Positions 20,001-28,838 of a DNA stretch of 28,838 bases are shown here, piece by piece. Under the pieces are notes generated by a model. It made no database searches, was not told where the DNA came from, and worked only from the letters and a program-made list of their open reading frames with translations. The DNA lies in the NCBI GenBank assembly GCA_964058845.1, contig CAXKVR010000620.1, positions 1 to 28,838 on the forward strand. Direction: 5' to 3'. Positions within the stretch are counted from its first letter, which is position 1, and every line of letters starts with the position of its first letter. Both the position numbers and the translations under genes were made by a program. Source of the DNA: Carex sylvatica. Taxonomy: Eukaryota > Streptophyta > Magnoliopsida > Poales > Cyperaceae.

Positions 20001-21607
20001 CAAGTGAAGTGCAGTTGATTGAAGAAATGAGAAGGATGAATTTACATGTTGGAGCATCGCACGAATTGGCAAAGTCAGTTGCAACTCGCTTACTCGAGGA
20101 AGAAGCGGGTATGAATAAATCGGCCTGTATATCCATTATTTCTGCTGCTATTGAGGTGAGACCGGAGTTACATGACCGTATACGGGTAGCGCAGCACGAA
20201 GATCAGAAGTGTCAGAAATTTCGAGAACATGTAGAATCGAACCGAGACACTCCATTTAGACTTTATGACGAGGGTATCTTGCGGTTTGGCAACCGCATAT
20301 GCATTCCTGAAGATTCAGACTTGAAGACCCTAGTTCTATCCGAAGCACATGATTCGGGATACACGATCCATCCCGGCGAAGTTAAAATGTATCAAACTCT
20401 GAAGCGGTATTTCTGGTGGCCGAACATGAAAAGGGATGTGACAAGGTACGTTGAGAAATGTCAAGTCTGTCAGCAAGTGAAGGCTGATCGACGAAAGGCA
20501 GCTGGGTTACTTCAACCGCTGAATAAGAAGAGAGGTAAGTTTGAAGTTATTGCAATGGATTTCGTATCTGGTTTTCCGAGGACAGTGGGCCGACACGATA
20601 CCATATGGGTTATTGTGGATACATTGACGAAGGTGGCACATTTTATTCCACTCGGACCTGATACATCGGGTCGAACGTTAGCCAACTTGTTTCTGAAATT
20701 TTTCGTTAAATATCATGGATGTCCAAGAGAAATTATATCTGATCGAGATACCAGGTTCACTTCGCATTTTTGGAAAAGTTTCCAAGAGAATATGGGTACG
20801 AAACTGAGGTTCAGCACCGCACATCATCCGCAGACTGATGGACAGTCAGAAAGAACAATCCAGACATTGGAAGACATGCTTCGAGCGTGTGCTTTGAGCT
20901 TTCGAGGGTCTTGGCTCGACCATTTGCATTTGGTTGAATTTGCCTACAACAACAGTTATCACTCAAGTATCGGGATGCCACCATTAGAAGCGCTTACTGG
21001 AGAGATTTGTCGTACACCGTTGTGGTGGGGTCCGGCGGGTACTCATCCGTCCACAGGACCAGAATTGATACAAGAAGCAGCAGAGAAGACACAGGTTATC
21101 TTGAGCCGACTCAAATCAGCTCAAGATCGACAAAAGAGATATGCTGATATACATCGAAGACCTTTAGAGTTTCAAGAAGGTGATCATGTGTGGCTCCGAG
21201 TATCTCCGGTTAGAGGAGTACATCGGCTTGGAGTATCGGGTAAACTAAGTCCACGGTATATCGGTCCCTTTCAGATTCTGAATCGAGTAGGACTTGTAGC
21301 TTACGAGCTTGCATTGCCTCCAGCCTTGGACCGGGTACACCCGGTGTTTCATGTGTCACAGCTCCGAAAATATGTACGAGATCCATCTCACTGCATCGAC
21401 CATTCTGACTTATACCTTAATGAGAATTTGGCCTATAAAGAAGAACCAATGCGAATACTTGATAGAAAAGAGCAAAGGTTAAGAAATCGAACGATTAGAC
21501 TTGTTTTAGTACAATGGGGTCGACACTCGGAAAAAGAGGCAACATGGGAACTCGAAACGAAAATTCACGAGCAATATCCTGAGTTATTCGACAGTTCAGG
21601 TACGTAG
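17037..21607 (+). pseudogene. Chromovirus gag-pol polyprotein, one frameshift and one nonsense codon
   Basis: The first ATG is 17037. The gag capsid region (WMVSLKAKF...RHWWEGVK) is read in one frame to about 17340 and then continues in another frame from about 17342, so a 1-bp deletion (or equivalent) lies near 17340. The zinc knuckle C-x2-C-x4-H-x4-C is at 17879-17920. The protease active site DTG is at 18191-18199. Reverse transcriptase spans about 18740-19450, with catalytic FIDD at 19193-19204; an in-frame TAG at 18974-18976 interrupts it, and the frame resumes directly afterwards. RNase H acidic residues are at 19640, 19751 and 19826. Integrase has an HHCC zinc finger (about 20348-20470) and D, D-x35-E at 20558, 20741 and 20849. 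A chromodomain lies at about 21440-21600, followed by TAG at 21605-21607. All catalytic motifs are otherwise intact. Confidence 0.95.
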
Positions 21608-21638
21608 TTAAGTTCAAAGGATTGAACTTTATTTTTAA

Positions 21639-21650
21639 GTGAGGGAGAAA
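21639..21650 (+). promoter_or_regulatory. Polypurine tract
   Basis: The purine-rich GTGAGGGAGAAA directly abuts the 3' LTR. It is the expected priming site for plus-strand DNA synthesis. Confidence 0.85.
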
Positions 21651-23885
21651 TGTAACGTAGTGAAACTTTTAAAATAATAAGATTTCAAAAGATTAAATTA
21701 AATATGGTTTTAGAAGTTAAAAATATAATGTTTGGAAATATTTCTATACTGACTGAATGAAAATCGAATTATAATATAGAAAAACGGTCCAGTGCGGATG
21801 GATGACCCGCACTGCGGGTGGCTTCACCCGCACTGGGACAAGTTCTGAAGTTGCCGAATTTTTCGCTAAGTCCTGAATGCGGATGGGATCATCCGCACTG
21901 TCCTCAGTGCGTCCGCACTAGGCTCGGACTTTTTCTTCTGCGCAGTGAATGCGGCTGGATGATCCGCAGTGCGGATGGATGGACCGTAGTGCGGATGGAT
22001 ATTGTCCGCAGTGCGGATGATTGATCCGCACTGATATGTAATTTTGTTATTTTTGAGGGGTTTATTTGCAAAATTTCAATTATTAATCAAAATCCTTCTT
22101 CTTCTTCTCATTTTCACGGGAATTAAAGAAGAGGGTTAGGGTGAGCCGAAAGAAAAAAGAGAAAGAGAGAGAGAGAGAGAAATTGAGCGCGGAATCTGAT
22201 CGAACTGACCGGAAAATTGAGATTCGAGCTGAATTGACGATCCTTGATCGATTCTAAAGCTTCAAATTGGTATATACATCTCTTTTGCAATTCTTTGAAA
22301 ACCCTAAATTATTCGATTTGTCGTGATTTCGGTTGAAATTCGAATTAGGGTTTCAGTAATCGAGTTCTAGCTCGATTAGTTGTTAATTTGTGATAATTGA
22401 TATGATTTGTCTTCCTTTTCTCTTGGAAACCCTAATTCAAGTGATTTGTTAGATTTTTGGTGAAATTTCGAATTCGAATTTGATTTGAAACATTATGACT
22501 CGATAATCGACTTGACTTGTATTTAAATCGATTGAATTTCTTTTATTAATTCATCTATGCTTTATTAACATAGGCATAGACCATATCGAGTACGATTCAG
22601 CGAAATCGTCGGAAGTTCGGAATCTAGTAATAGCTGATTCTCTACGCATCTTACGTGATCAGGTGCGGGGGTTCACGGGATTTGTTTTGGGATTTATTTT
22701 AGGAATTAAATAGTTACGTATAAATGACATGTTGAATTTCTAATTGCATGCATCATGGCATTATTGCATAATTAAGTAAATGTTATATTGGAATTGCTAA
22801 ATTTATGATGACCTAGCATATTGGTATGGTTTTACTGATTGACTGTTCCTTTGATTCTGATAAGAGAATGAAACCACAGTACTGAATTGATATTGTTATA
22901 TTATATTGTATATTCATAGTTATTGCAAAGTCTAGAGTCGACGCTAGACTTTGCCTCAGGAACCATATGCGCATTTGGGGAATGACCCCACTGAACCCAG
23001 TACCAGTTGGGTAGGGGATACTGTTATTACATATATTATTGTGAATACTGAACTGTGGTATAGTGATTGATGTGAAACTGTTACTGTATTGATAATCTTT
23101 GTTTCTGATCGAATTACTTTATTGCTAATCGTGAAATTCTGACTGATATGCATGTTTAATTATAAACCAGAACCAATAGAACGGTTAAGCCGACGAAGAT
23201 AGATAACTGATTTCTATCTTTCCAACCTGACTTAGAGAGTTTGCATTTAGGTCCAAACATTCTGAATAATTCCGTTTTGATTTTCTCCGAATGTGATAAT
23301 AGTAGAAGTTCACTTGAATTCCCTTTTAAAGTAATTGCATTTCATGATTAGCGAATAAATAACTGAATAGTATACAACGAATCGATTTAATTCTGATAAT
23401 GGATTTCTTACAAATCCAGTAGCCCTATTTAAATTCTGCACTGAGAAACTGCGAATAGGTTTCTCACCCCTTTTCTCCTCGTGGGTTTTTCAGGAAACAA
23501 GAAATAGGATTTCGAGATCGTGCGGCGAGGAGAAGAAAGAATAGGTATAGATATGCCTTAATTAGTGATCGTTTTGTACTGGTTAAGTACTCAGATCATA
23601 TTTTGTTGTGTATAACCTTTGAACCAGACTTTGTAGAACCTATTATAATTATGTAGTGTAAATGTTTAATTCGTTAAGTAGGAGGTGTTGTAAGTAGGAG
23701 GTGTTGTAAGTAGGATGTGTTTTAATTATTTGATTTCAATTAACTGCGTGTCTGAATGTTTAAATCATGATTTGGGTAAAGTTGGGATGAATATGAATCA
23801 TCTCATCGTTCATGCCTCGTGAGTATATAGAAAATATATATATTCACGGCGTAACTGTCGCGCCCCCTGGTTCCGGGGTGTGACA
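21651..23885 (+). repeat. 3' LTR (2,235 bp)
   Basis: It is collinear with the 5' LTR at a constant offset of 6,995 with no gaps. By eye I count 11 substitutions, at 21986, 22153, 22212, 22727, 22877, 23005, 23190, 23312, 23458, 23476 and 23747. Every one is a transition. Identity is about 99.5%. Confidence 0.97.
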
Positions 23886-23890
23886 ATAGT
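23886..23890. repeat. Right target-site duplication of the chromovirus (ATAGT)
   Basis: It matches 14651-14655 exactly and marks the insertion point inside the LINE. Confidence 0.97.
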
Positions 23891-24389
23891 CGACTCTGAA
23901 AAGGGCAAGAGATACCTCTTAAGTGTAGCATCCTATAAGCCGAAGACGTGAAAAATCTGCCACTTTGGCCTAGAATCCATCCGATATCAATGTTATCATC
24001 AGCACACGATACTGCTGCCCTGTAAAAAGAATGCATCCCCTTGAGGTCCCTGAGGAAGAAGGAATGATATGCCTCAGCTCTAATGTCAGCCGCCTGCTGA
24101 ATCCCATATAAACGTGTAAGCACTGCCATCCAGTTGCTCTGACTATTTGATTGAAACAGCCACAACCATTTAGTTATAAGTGCATCATTCTGAGTTTGAA
24201 GATCTATGATCCCCAACCCTCCCTCCTCTTTCAATGCACAAGTTAACTCCCAATTCACCAAACAATTAATCAGTTTACAAGGTTGATTACCCTTCCAAAG
24301 AAAGTTTCTTCTTATTTTATCGATTCTCTGAAATACCCATTTCAAAATTTTAAGTGCTTGCATGAAGTGTAATGGCACTGCCGAGAGCA
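23886..24389 (-). pseudogene. LINE ORF2 remnant, proximal part
   Basis: The minus-strand frame starts (truncated) near 24389 and runs to the chromovirus junction. Recognisable blocks are SAVPLHFMQALK, then IDKIRRNFLWKGN, WELTCALKEEGGLGI and ALITKWLWLF. These are typical of the region after the polymerase core in plant L1 ORF2. FTSSAYRMLHLRG opens the zinc-binding domain, which resumes at 14655. There is no stop codon in this half. The start is a 5' truncation, not a true start codon. Confidence 0.88.
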
Positions 24390-24398
24390 GTTATTGTT

Positions 24399-24919
24399 GT
24401 TATTATGGTTGTTGTTGATGCTGCTCTTTGTCCTTATGCCTCCTCTTTTTTGGCCTTTTTTTTTCTCTGTCTGCCTCTCCTCCTCTGTGTTTTCTTTCTC
24501 TCTACACTGGTAGCTCTTCATTGGAACCTTTGAGTGGTGACTGTCCTAGTCCGGTTGAATCAGTTTCTGGTCTGGTTTGTTTCAGTGTTTTTATTGGAAC
24601 TTCTGAGTAGTGACTGTCCTGGTCCGGTTGATTCAATTCTCGATATGGTTTGATTCAGTGCCTCTACGATGTAGTTTGCCATCAAGAACAAGACAATCTA
24701 TGCGCACAGAAGAAACAATCACTAGGCTTCTATGATTACAATCAAGCAAGGGTGACTAAATTTGTGTCCATAGGATTCACATACTCCCTATGCATTTTTA
24801 GTTTGTTTATAGCTGCATACTATCAAAGATACTCATTGTTTCATCTTATGTAACAGCTAGTTTATAACTCTTTGTATCAATAAAATTGCCTAGGGGCTTT
24901 CAACCAAAAAAACAAAAAT
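24399..24919 (+). other. Right part of the outermost retro-insert (3' tail)
   Basis: This is non-coding, with a pyrimidine-rich stretch (about 24438-24505), a 73-bp tandem duplication, AATAAA at 24879-24884 and an A-rich tail from about 24905. The layout resembles plant L1 3' ends. Short open frames across it lack recognisable domains. Confidence 0.6.
24521..24666. repeat. 73-bp imperfect tandem duplication
   Basis: Two copies (24521-24593, 24594-24666) begin TTGGAAC and share GTGACTGTCCT(A/G)GTCCGGTTGA and a GGTTTG(T/A)TTCAGTG end. Several substitutions separate them, so it is older than the other tandem duplications in the window. Confidence 0.85.
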
Positions 24920-24935
24920 AAAATAAGCCTAAAAA

Positions 24936-25545
24936 TCAATATCTCGCAAAGTTGTAGGCCTTTCCAATATATCCGTGATCTAACTGCCCTTGCCTGTCTA
25001 TGTCCATGAGTTGCCTTATCCGCCCATATATGTTGGCCCGTCCATGCCCAACCAAACCAAATAGACAATAATTATACCAACCAACAAAATAAACATAATA
25101 AATGAAATGCACAACAAAAATTAACATAATAAATGGATTATACAATCATTACCAAAACCTTACATATATAGTCTTGCACTTAAACACTAAATCAAAACAA
25201 CACAACAATAAACATCAAAATAATTCATTGTCTTTTAACCCTAAATAATATAGTTGATCATTTGTGTACACCCCATATTTTGCAATAATTACAAATTTCA
25301 GAATTTCTGCAATAAAAGAATAAAAAAAAAACCTTGATTCATTGTCAAATAGCACCACCGAGGCACTGAATAGTTATTTTTGAAAGAACAAAAATGATAA
25401 CATTGATAAATAATAAAGACAAGAAAAAAATTCCATATACAATACTTACACTTATTTATGCAATTAAGGTTGGGTAATAAAACCAAACGGTTAATTGTGT
25501 GCTATACATTTCTTTTAACTCTATTAAGCTAGATCCACTATGAGA
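24936..25545. other. AT-rich spacer right of the nest
   Basis: No gene, transposon end or clear repeat is visible. Small minus-strand open frames (24877-25145, 25298-25486) have no recognisable domain. Confidence 0.4.
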
Positions 25546-26327
25546 TTTGATCATGTTTGGTTGTGGACTAAACAGTGGAATAAGGGCTTTAGGCCGCACT
25601 TATTCTACTAAACGTGATTTAATTGAGTCGGACTAAGATGGAATAAGCCGATCTTTAGGCCGGACTAAATTGGCCTAAACTAAACCACCTCTCTAGGTGG
25701 TTTAATTTTAATTGAATATGAGGCCTTACTTTTCATTATTTTTATTATTTTTAATCATTTTTAAGAAATATAAAATAAGCAAAAAAAAATTCATTTACAT
25801 ATAAGGAAACTTATAACTTTATCAATTATAGAATCAATATTTTTTTTAAATGACACAACTTTCTAAATCAAAAAATATGCAATCTAAAAAATAATTAAAT
25901 AAAATATTTTTTAAATTGTACTACAAAATAATAAATTTTTTGTTCATCAACCTAACACATTTTTGACAAATAAATTAGTACACATATAACTTAAATTAAA
26001 TAAGATTCATTAAATACAATGTACTTCTCTAAGATATAGAATTAATTTATACATAACTCGTTTTCTTGTACAATTTCTTTCAATCAAAATGAAAAGAAAA
26101 AAAAATACAAAGAATAGTTTTATTATTGTTATTACAAATTTTGTATGACAAAATAATTTGTAATATCAAATCATGCCTTAAGCTATCAAATTCTTATCAA
26201 ACAAGGAATAATTTAAGTTATGGTATAACTTTAGATATCAACCAAACATGAATAATTTAAATCGGCCTAAGTTGGAATAACCAAGTTAGGCCTCATTAAC
26301 TTTAGTCCACAATCAAACATGACCTTT
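25546..26327. mobile_element. TIR element, about 776 bp, possibly PIF/Harbinger-like
   Basis: The core 25549-26324 has terminal inverted repeats GATCATGTTTGGTTGTGGAC / GGTCATGTTTGATTGTGGAC, extending through TAAA. The flanks are TTT on both sides (25546-25548, 26325-26327), which would fit a 3-bp duplication, though T runs are weak evidence. Inside the left end are AGGCCG/CGGCCT-type words and the palindrome ACCACCTCTCTAGGTGGT. No transposase is encoded; the interior is very AT-rich. Confidence 0.65.
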
Positions 26328-26416
26328 AGGAATGTTGATAAATTAGTATATCAGTTAGACTATTGCTGTGAAGAAGACAAATACATTAACGAGATTTATG
26401 CATTTTATAATGTAAT

Positions 26417-26713
26417 CACTAGTGGAAAAACTGAAATCAGGATCGGCCTATTTGGATCGGCTATATGAAACAACCGATACTAATACCTATCTGGATCGGT
26501 TTTATTAATAAATCAATCCTAAAAACTAATAATATCGGATTTTTTGGTCAACCAATCCTAATTTATGAACTTTTAGGATCGGTTCTTACTAAAAATCGAT
26601 CCTGATATTATCAGGATCGATTCTAACAAACAACCGAACCTAATTAGTGCATATTAGGATTGGTTTTTTGAAACAACCGATCCTAATACTTTTTTTTTGC
26701 ATAACCAACTTTA

Positions 26714-26759
<46 letters not shown>

Positions 26760-26946
26760 GATCGGTTTTTTATTAACAACCGATCCTAATACTTTTTTTT
26801 TTAAAAGTTGGTTCTGCAAAAAAAAAGAAAAAAAGATTAGGATCGATTGTTAATAAAAAACCGATCCTAATACTTTTTTTTAAAAAGTTGGTTCTGCATA
26901 AAAAAAAAAATTTAGGATCGGTTGTTTCAAATATCCGATCCTAGTA
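26417..26946 (+). mobile_element. One end of a CACTA (En/Spm-like) transposon
   Basis: The terminus CACTAGTGGAAAAACTG matches the CACTA consensus. It is followed by a dense subterminal array of GGATCGGTT and AACCGATCC words, often as opposed pairs, to about 26946. The preceding 3 bp are AAT, the expected duplication length. I could not find the opposite CACTAGTGG end before the window ends, so the element is truncated or extends beyond 28838. No transposase domain is visible. Confidence 0.75.
26717..26754. repeat. (AT)n microsatellite within the CACTA subterminal array
   Basis: This is an uninterrupted AT run of about 19 units lying between GGATCGG-type words. Confidence 0.95.
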
Positions 26947-28174
26947 GTACTATTAATTTCAAATAAAAAAGTTTAAAATTTCGTACTTATAATTTTCTAA
27001 AAATCATTAATTAATCTTAAAAATAAAGTAAATTTTTTTTACTTGCTTAATTGAATACATAGTCAAAATAAATTATGAAATTTCTCTTATAAAATGAGGA
27101 TACAAGAACATTGATCATTTAAAAATGAATATATGCATGTTTGAATTGCCAATAAGGCAATAAGATTATAAATAACACATATCAACTGTTTGTTGCTAAT
27201 TCGTTTAGCATTGAGTATTTTGTGTGATAAATTGGTTCAAATTCTTCATCTCACAAGCAAAGAAATACTAATATAGTTCATAACACATTTAAAAATAAAT
27301 AAAAACCACATACCTATGTTACAGAAGTTTCTTGAGGAGATGAAGTCTCTAAATGGTCTAATTTTGATAGTTTCATCATCATACCATGATGAAAATCAAT
27401 GAGATTATGAAACACGTTCTTGTTAATATATACAAACTTTTTGTTTGCCGAAATAAAAAATATTACAAGTACAAACATCTCAATCAAGCATTAAATTTTT
27501 TTTTATAAGAATGACAACTATAAAAGTCTAATTAATAATATAATTAATTTAAGTAATAAAATGCACAGAAGACTATCAAACTTATCAAGTGTTATCAGGA
27601 TAAACGAGGAATTTTAATAATCATTTTGTCCATCACCTTGATTCTATTTTTCTTTATTTTCTGTGTAACAAGATTTCATTTCAAAACCCAAATGTAACAT
27701 ATCTTCATTCAATAAAACAAATAAGGACTTGATCCTTATTTTTACTAAAAAAAAAATTCAATTTGTCAATCATCATCATTTGGATAAAATTAGATAACCT
27801 TCTCGAGTCAAAAATTAATTTGTCAATCAATTTGTTCATTATTATCAAGATGGTTGTTTAAACTTATTATTTGTTTGTGTTACATCTTTCTATGCTTCCT
27901 TATATCTGTTTGTTGTTCTAAAAAATAGGAAATAAACATGCTATTTAAATGTTTTTATTAAGTTGGGATGCTTCTGGCTAATCAAATTAACAGCTCCGTT
28001 AATATTTTTTGGCCTCTATAATTTAAGATAAATCTAAATTAAGCTAATGAGCCACATAATTGGAGTTGAATTTCTCAAATTTGAATAACAGAGATAATAA
28101 AGTATACATGCACTCAAATTAGAATATTTGAATTTTAGGTTTTAGAATATTGTAAAACATAACATAATATACAA
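26947..28174. other. AT-rich DNA, possibly CACTA interior
   Basis: No gene can be supported. A splice-donor-like context on the minus strand (ACATAG|GTATGTGG at about 27310-27325) follows a less AT-rich block (27326-27362). It could be an early exon of an element-encoded transcript, but this is speculative. Confidence 0.3.
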
Positions 28175-28585
28175 AAAAATGAGTAGAACTAGGGTGTTCT
28201 TAAGTTCATCAAGTCCCTTGGTGAATTCAAGTCTAAAATTCGTCAAATCGATTTTAAATGACGAATCCGAATTGTTTAAACTCACTTAGCTTACGAGTGA
28301 TGCGTCTACATGTAAAAAATTTAAACATTCAAATTAATTTACTATAAAGTCAAGCAGTCAAAAAACGTTCAAAAAATGAATGCATCAAAATTAATTTATT
28401 AAACTTCTAATTTTTGACCACTTGACTTTATACTAAAATAATTCGAATGTTTAAAAATTTCAAATGTAGACTCATCGCTCATAAGATAGACGAGTCTCAA
28501 CGGTCCAGATTCATAATTTGAAGTCAATTTGACGGGTTTTAGACTTGAGTTCATCAAGACACCCTAGTTCTAGTCTAAAAATGAG
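28175..28585. mobile_element. Foldback element, about 393 bp, with 9-bp flanking repeat (Mutator-like?)
   Basis: The arms begin TAGAACTAGGGTGT on the left (28184) and carry the complement on the right (to 28572). They remain complementary for about 170 bp, including TATAAAGTCAAG in the inner arm. AAAAATGAG occurs at 28175-28183 and 28577-28585, a 9-bp duplication typical of Mutator elements. Four extra bases at the right tip make the terminus asymmetric, so exact ends are provisional. Confidence 0.7.
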
Positions 28586-28639
28586 GAGGGTTCCAAACTT
28601 CTAATGCCTCATGCCTTTCATATTTCATCATACCTCATA

Positions 28640-28838
28640 TTTTATATCTTCATTTTCAAAGTTCAACTTGTCGTTCTGAACTGTTCAACATGATATATAT
28701 ACTAAAATATGGTTAGAGATGAAATTTTATAATTTTGAAATTTTTTTACTATTTTTTAAGATGGGTAGAAAATCACTGTTTTTTAACGGTTCAAAAACAG
28801 TGATTTTGTACCTATCTTAAAAATTAGTAAAATTTTTT
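28640..28838. mobile_element. Foldback element related to 8215-8627, cut by the window edge
   Basis: The inner stem pairs TTTTTTTACTATTTTTTAAG with its near complement at the window end, around a short loop (AACGGTTC) near 28785. The outer left arm (TTCTGAACTGTTCAACATG...) aligns with the left arm of the 8215 element (ATCTGAACCGTTCATCTTG...) in the same order. The rest of the right arm lies outside the window. Confidence 0.65.

Larger units (their letters stand above)
14656..23885 (+). mobile_element. Ty3/gypsy chromovirus (Tekay/Del-like), 9,230 bp, both LTRs present
   Basis: Two 2,235-bp LTRs (14656-16890, 21651-23885) begin TG and end CA. They flank a tRNA-iMet-type primer-binding site, a gag-pol region and a polypurine tract. 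ATAGT duplications border the whole. Domain order is gag with zinc knuckle, aspartic protease, reverse transcriptase, RNase H, integrase and C-terminal chromodomain, with no envelope-like frame after integrase. Long LTRs plus a C-terminal chromodomain fit the plant Tekay/Del chromovirus lineage. The clade call rests on recognition of motifs, not a tree. Two coding lesions make this copy non-autonomous, although the LTRs are 99.5% identical. Confidence 0.95.
14018..24398 (-). mobile_element. 5'-truncated L1-type LINE with 9-bp TSD, split by the chromovirus
   Basis: A perfect 9-bp repeat GTTATTGTT (AACAATAAC on the element's strand) lies at 14018-14026 and 24390-24398. The poly(A) tail is the T run at about 14025-14037. 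Removing the inserted chromovirus leaves about 1.1 kb, which starts inside the C-terminal third of ORF2. It is therefore strongly 5'-truncated, as is typical of L1 insertions. Orientation, tail, duplication and protein similarity all agree. Confidence 0.85.
13822..24935 (+). mobile_element. Outermost retro-insert with poly(A) tail and 16-bp TSD, later interrupted
   Basis: A perfect 16-bp direct repeat AAAATAAGCCTAAAAA occurs at 13822-13837 and 24920-24935. Immediately before the right copy lies an A-rich tail (about 24905-24919), preceded by AATAAA at 24879-24884. This is the signature of target-primed reverse transcription of a plus-strand transcript. Subtracting the later LINE leaves about 0.7 kb of insert (13838-14026 and 24399-24919). 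It carries a pyrimidine-rich stretch and a 73-bp tandem duplication, but no protein I can recognise. It could be the 3' end of a 5'-truncated L1 or a retrocopy of a cellular transcript; I lean towards an L1 3' end. Confidence 0.75.

Noticed and set aside
24428..24853. Two short plus-strand frames as genes
   Set aside because: They lie in the pyrimidine-rich, internally duplicated 3' tail of a retro-insert and show no domain.

Overview
This is nuclear DNA from a flowering plant. The evidence is an intron-containing plant gene with canonical GT-AG splice sites, very AT-rich spacers, and a dense mix of plant transposons (a Tekay/Del-type Ty3/gypsy chromovirus, L1-type LINEs, hAT/Mutator/Harbinger-like MITEs and a CACTA end). 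I cannot name the species or decide between eudicot and monocot.

Layout. Positions 1-1869 are non-coding, with a 57-bp tandem duplication and a (TAA)n microsatellite. Positions 1870-4747 (minus strand) hold the only host gene I can support: a three-exon gene for a 326-residue Pro/Ser/Thr-rich protein of the plant family historically labelled 'hydroxyproline-rich glycoprotein family protein'. Its TATA box is near 5016-5024, and its CT-rich leader contains several short upstream ORFs. From about 5390 to 13300 the window is a tapestry of small non-autonomous DNA transposons and foldback repeats, many with recognisable terminal inverted repeats and some with 8-bp target-site duplications.

The centre of the window (13822-24935) is a three-level nest of retrotransposon insertions. 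A poly(A)-tailed retro-insert on the plus strand is flanked by a perfect 16-bp duplication. It was hit by a 5'-truncated L1 LINE on the minus strand, flanked by a perfect 9-bp duplication. That LINE was then split by a 9,230-bp chromovirus flanked by a perfect 5-bp duplication. The chromovirus has 2,235-bp LTRs that differ at only 11 positions, all transitions. It carries gag, protease, reverse transcriptase, RNase H, integrase and chromodomain segments, but has one frameshift in gag and one nonsense codon in the reverse transcriptase.

Positions 24936-28838 hold a TIR element (25549-26324), one end of a CACTA transposon with palindromic GGATCGG subterminal repeats (26417-26946), a foldback element with a 9-bp flanking repeat (28184-28576), and the start of another foldback element cut by the window edge. 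That last one is related to the element at 8215-8627. I found no RNA genes, CRISPR arrays or operons.
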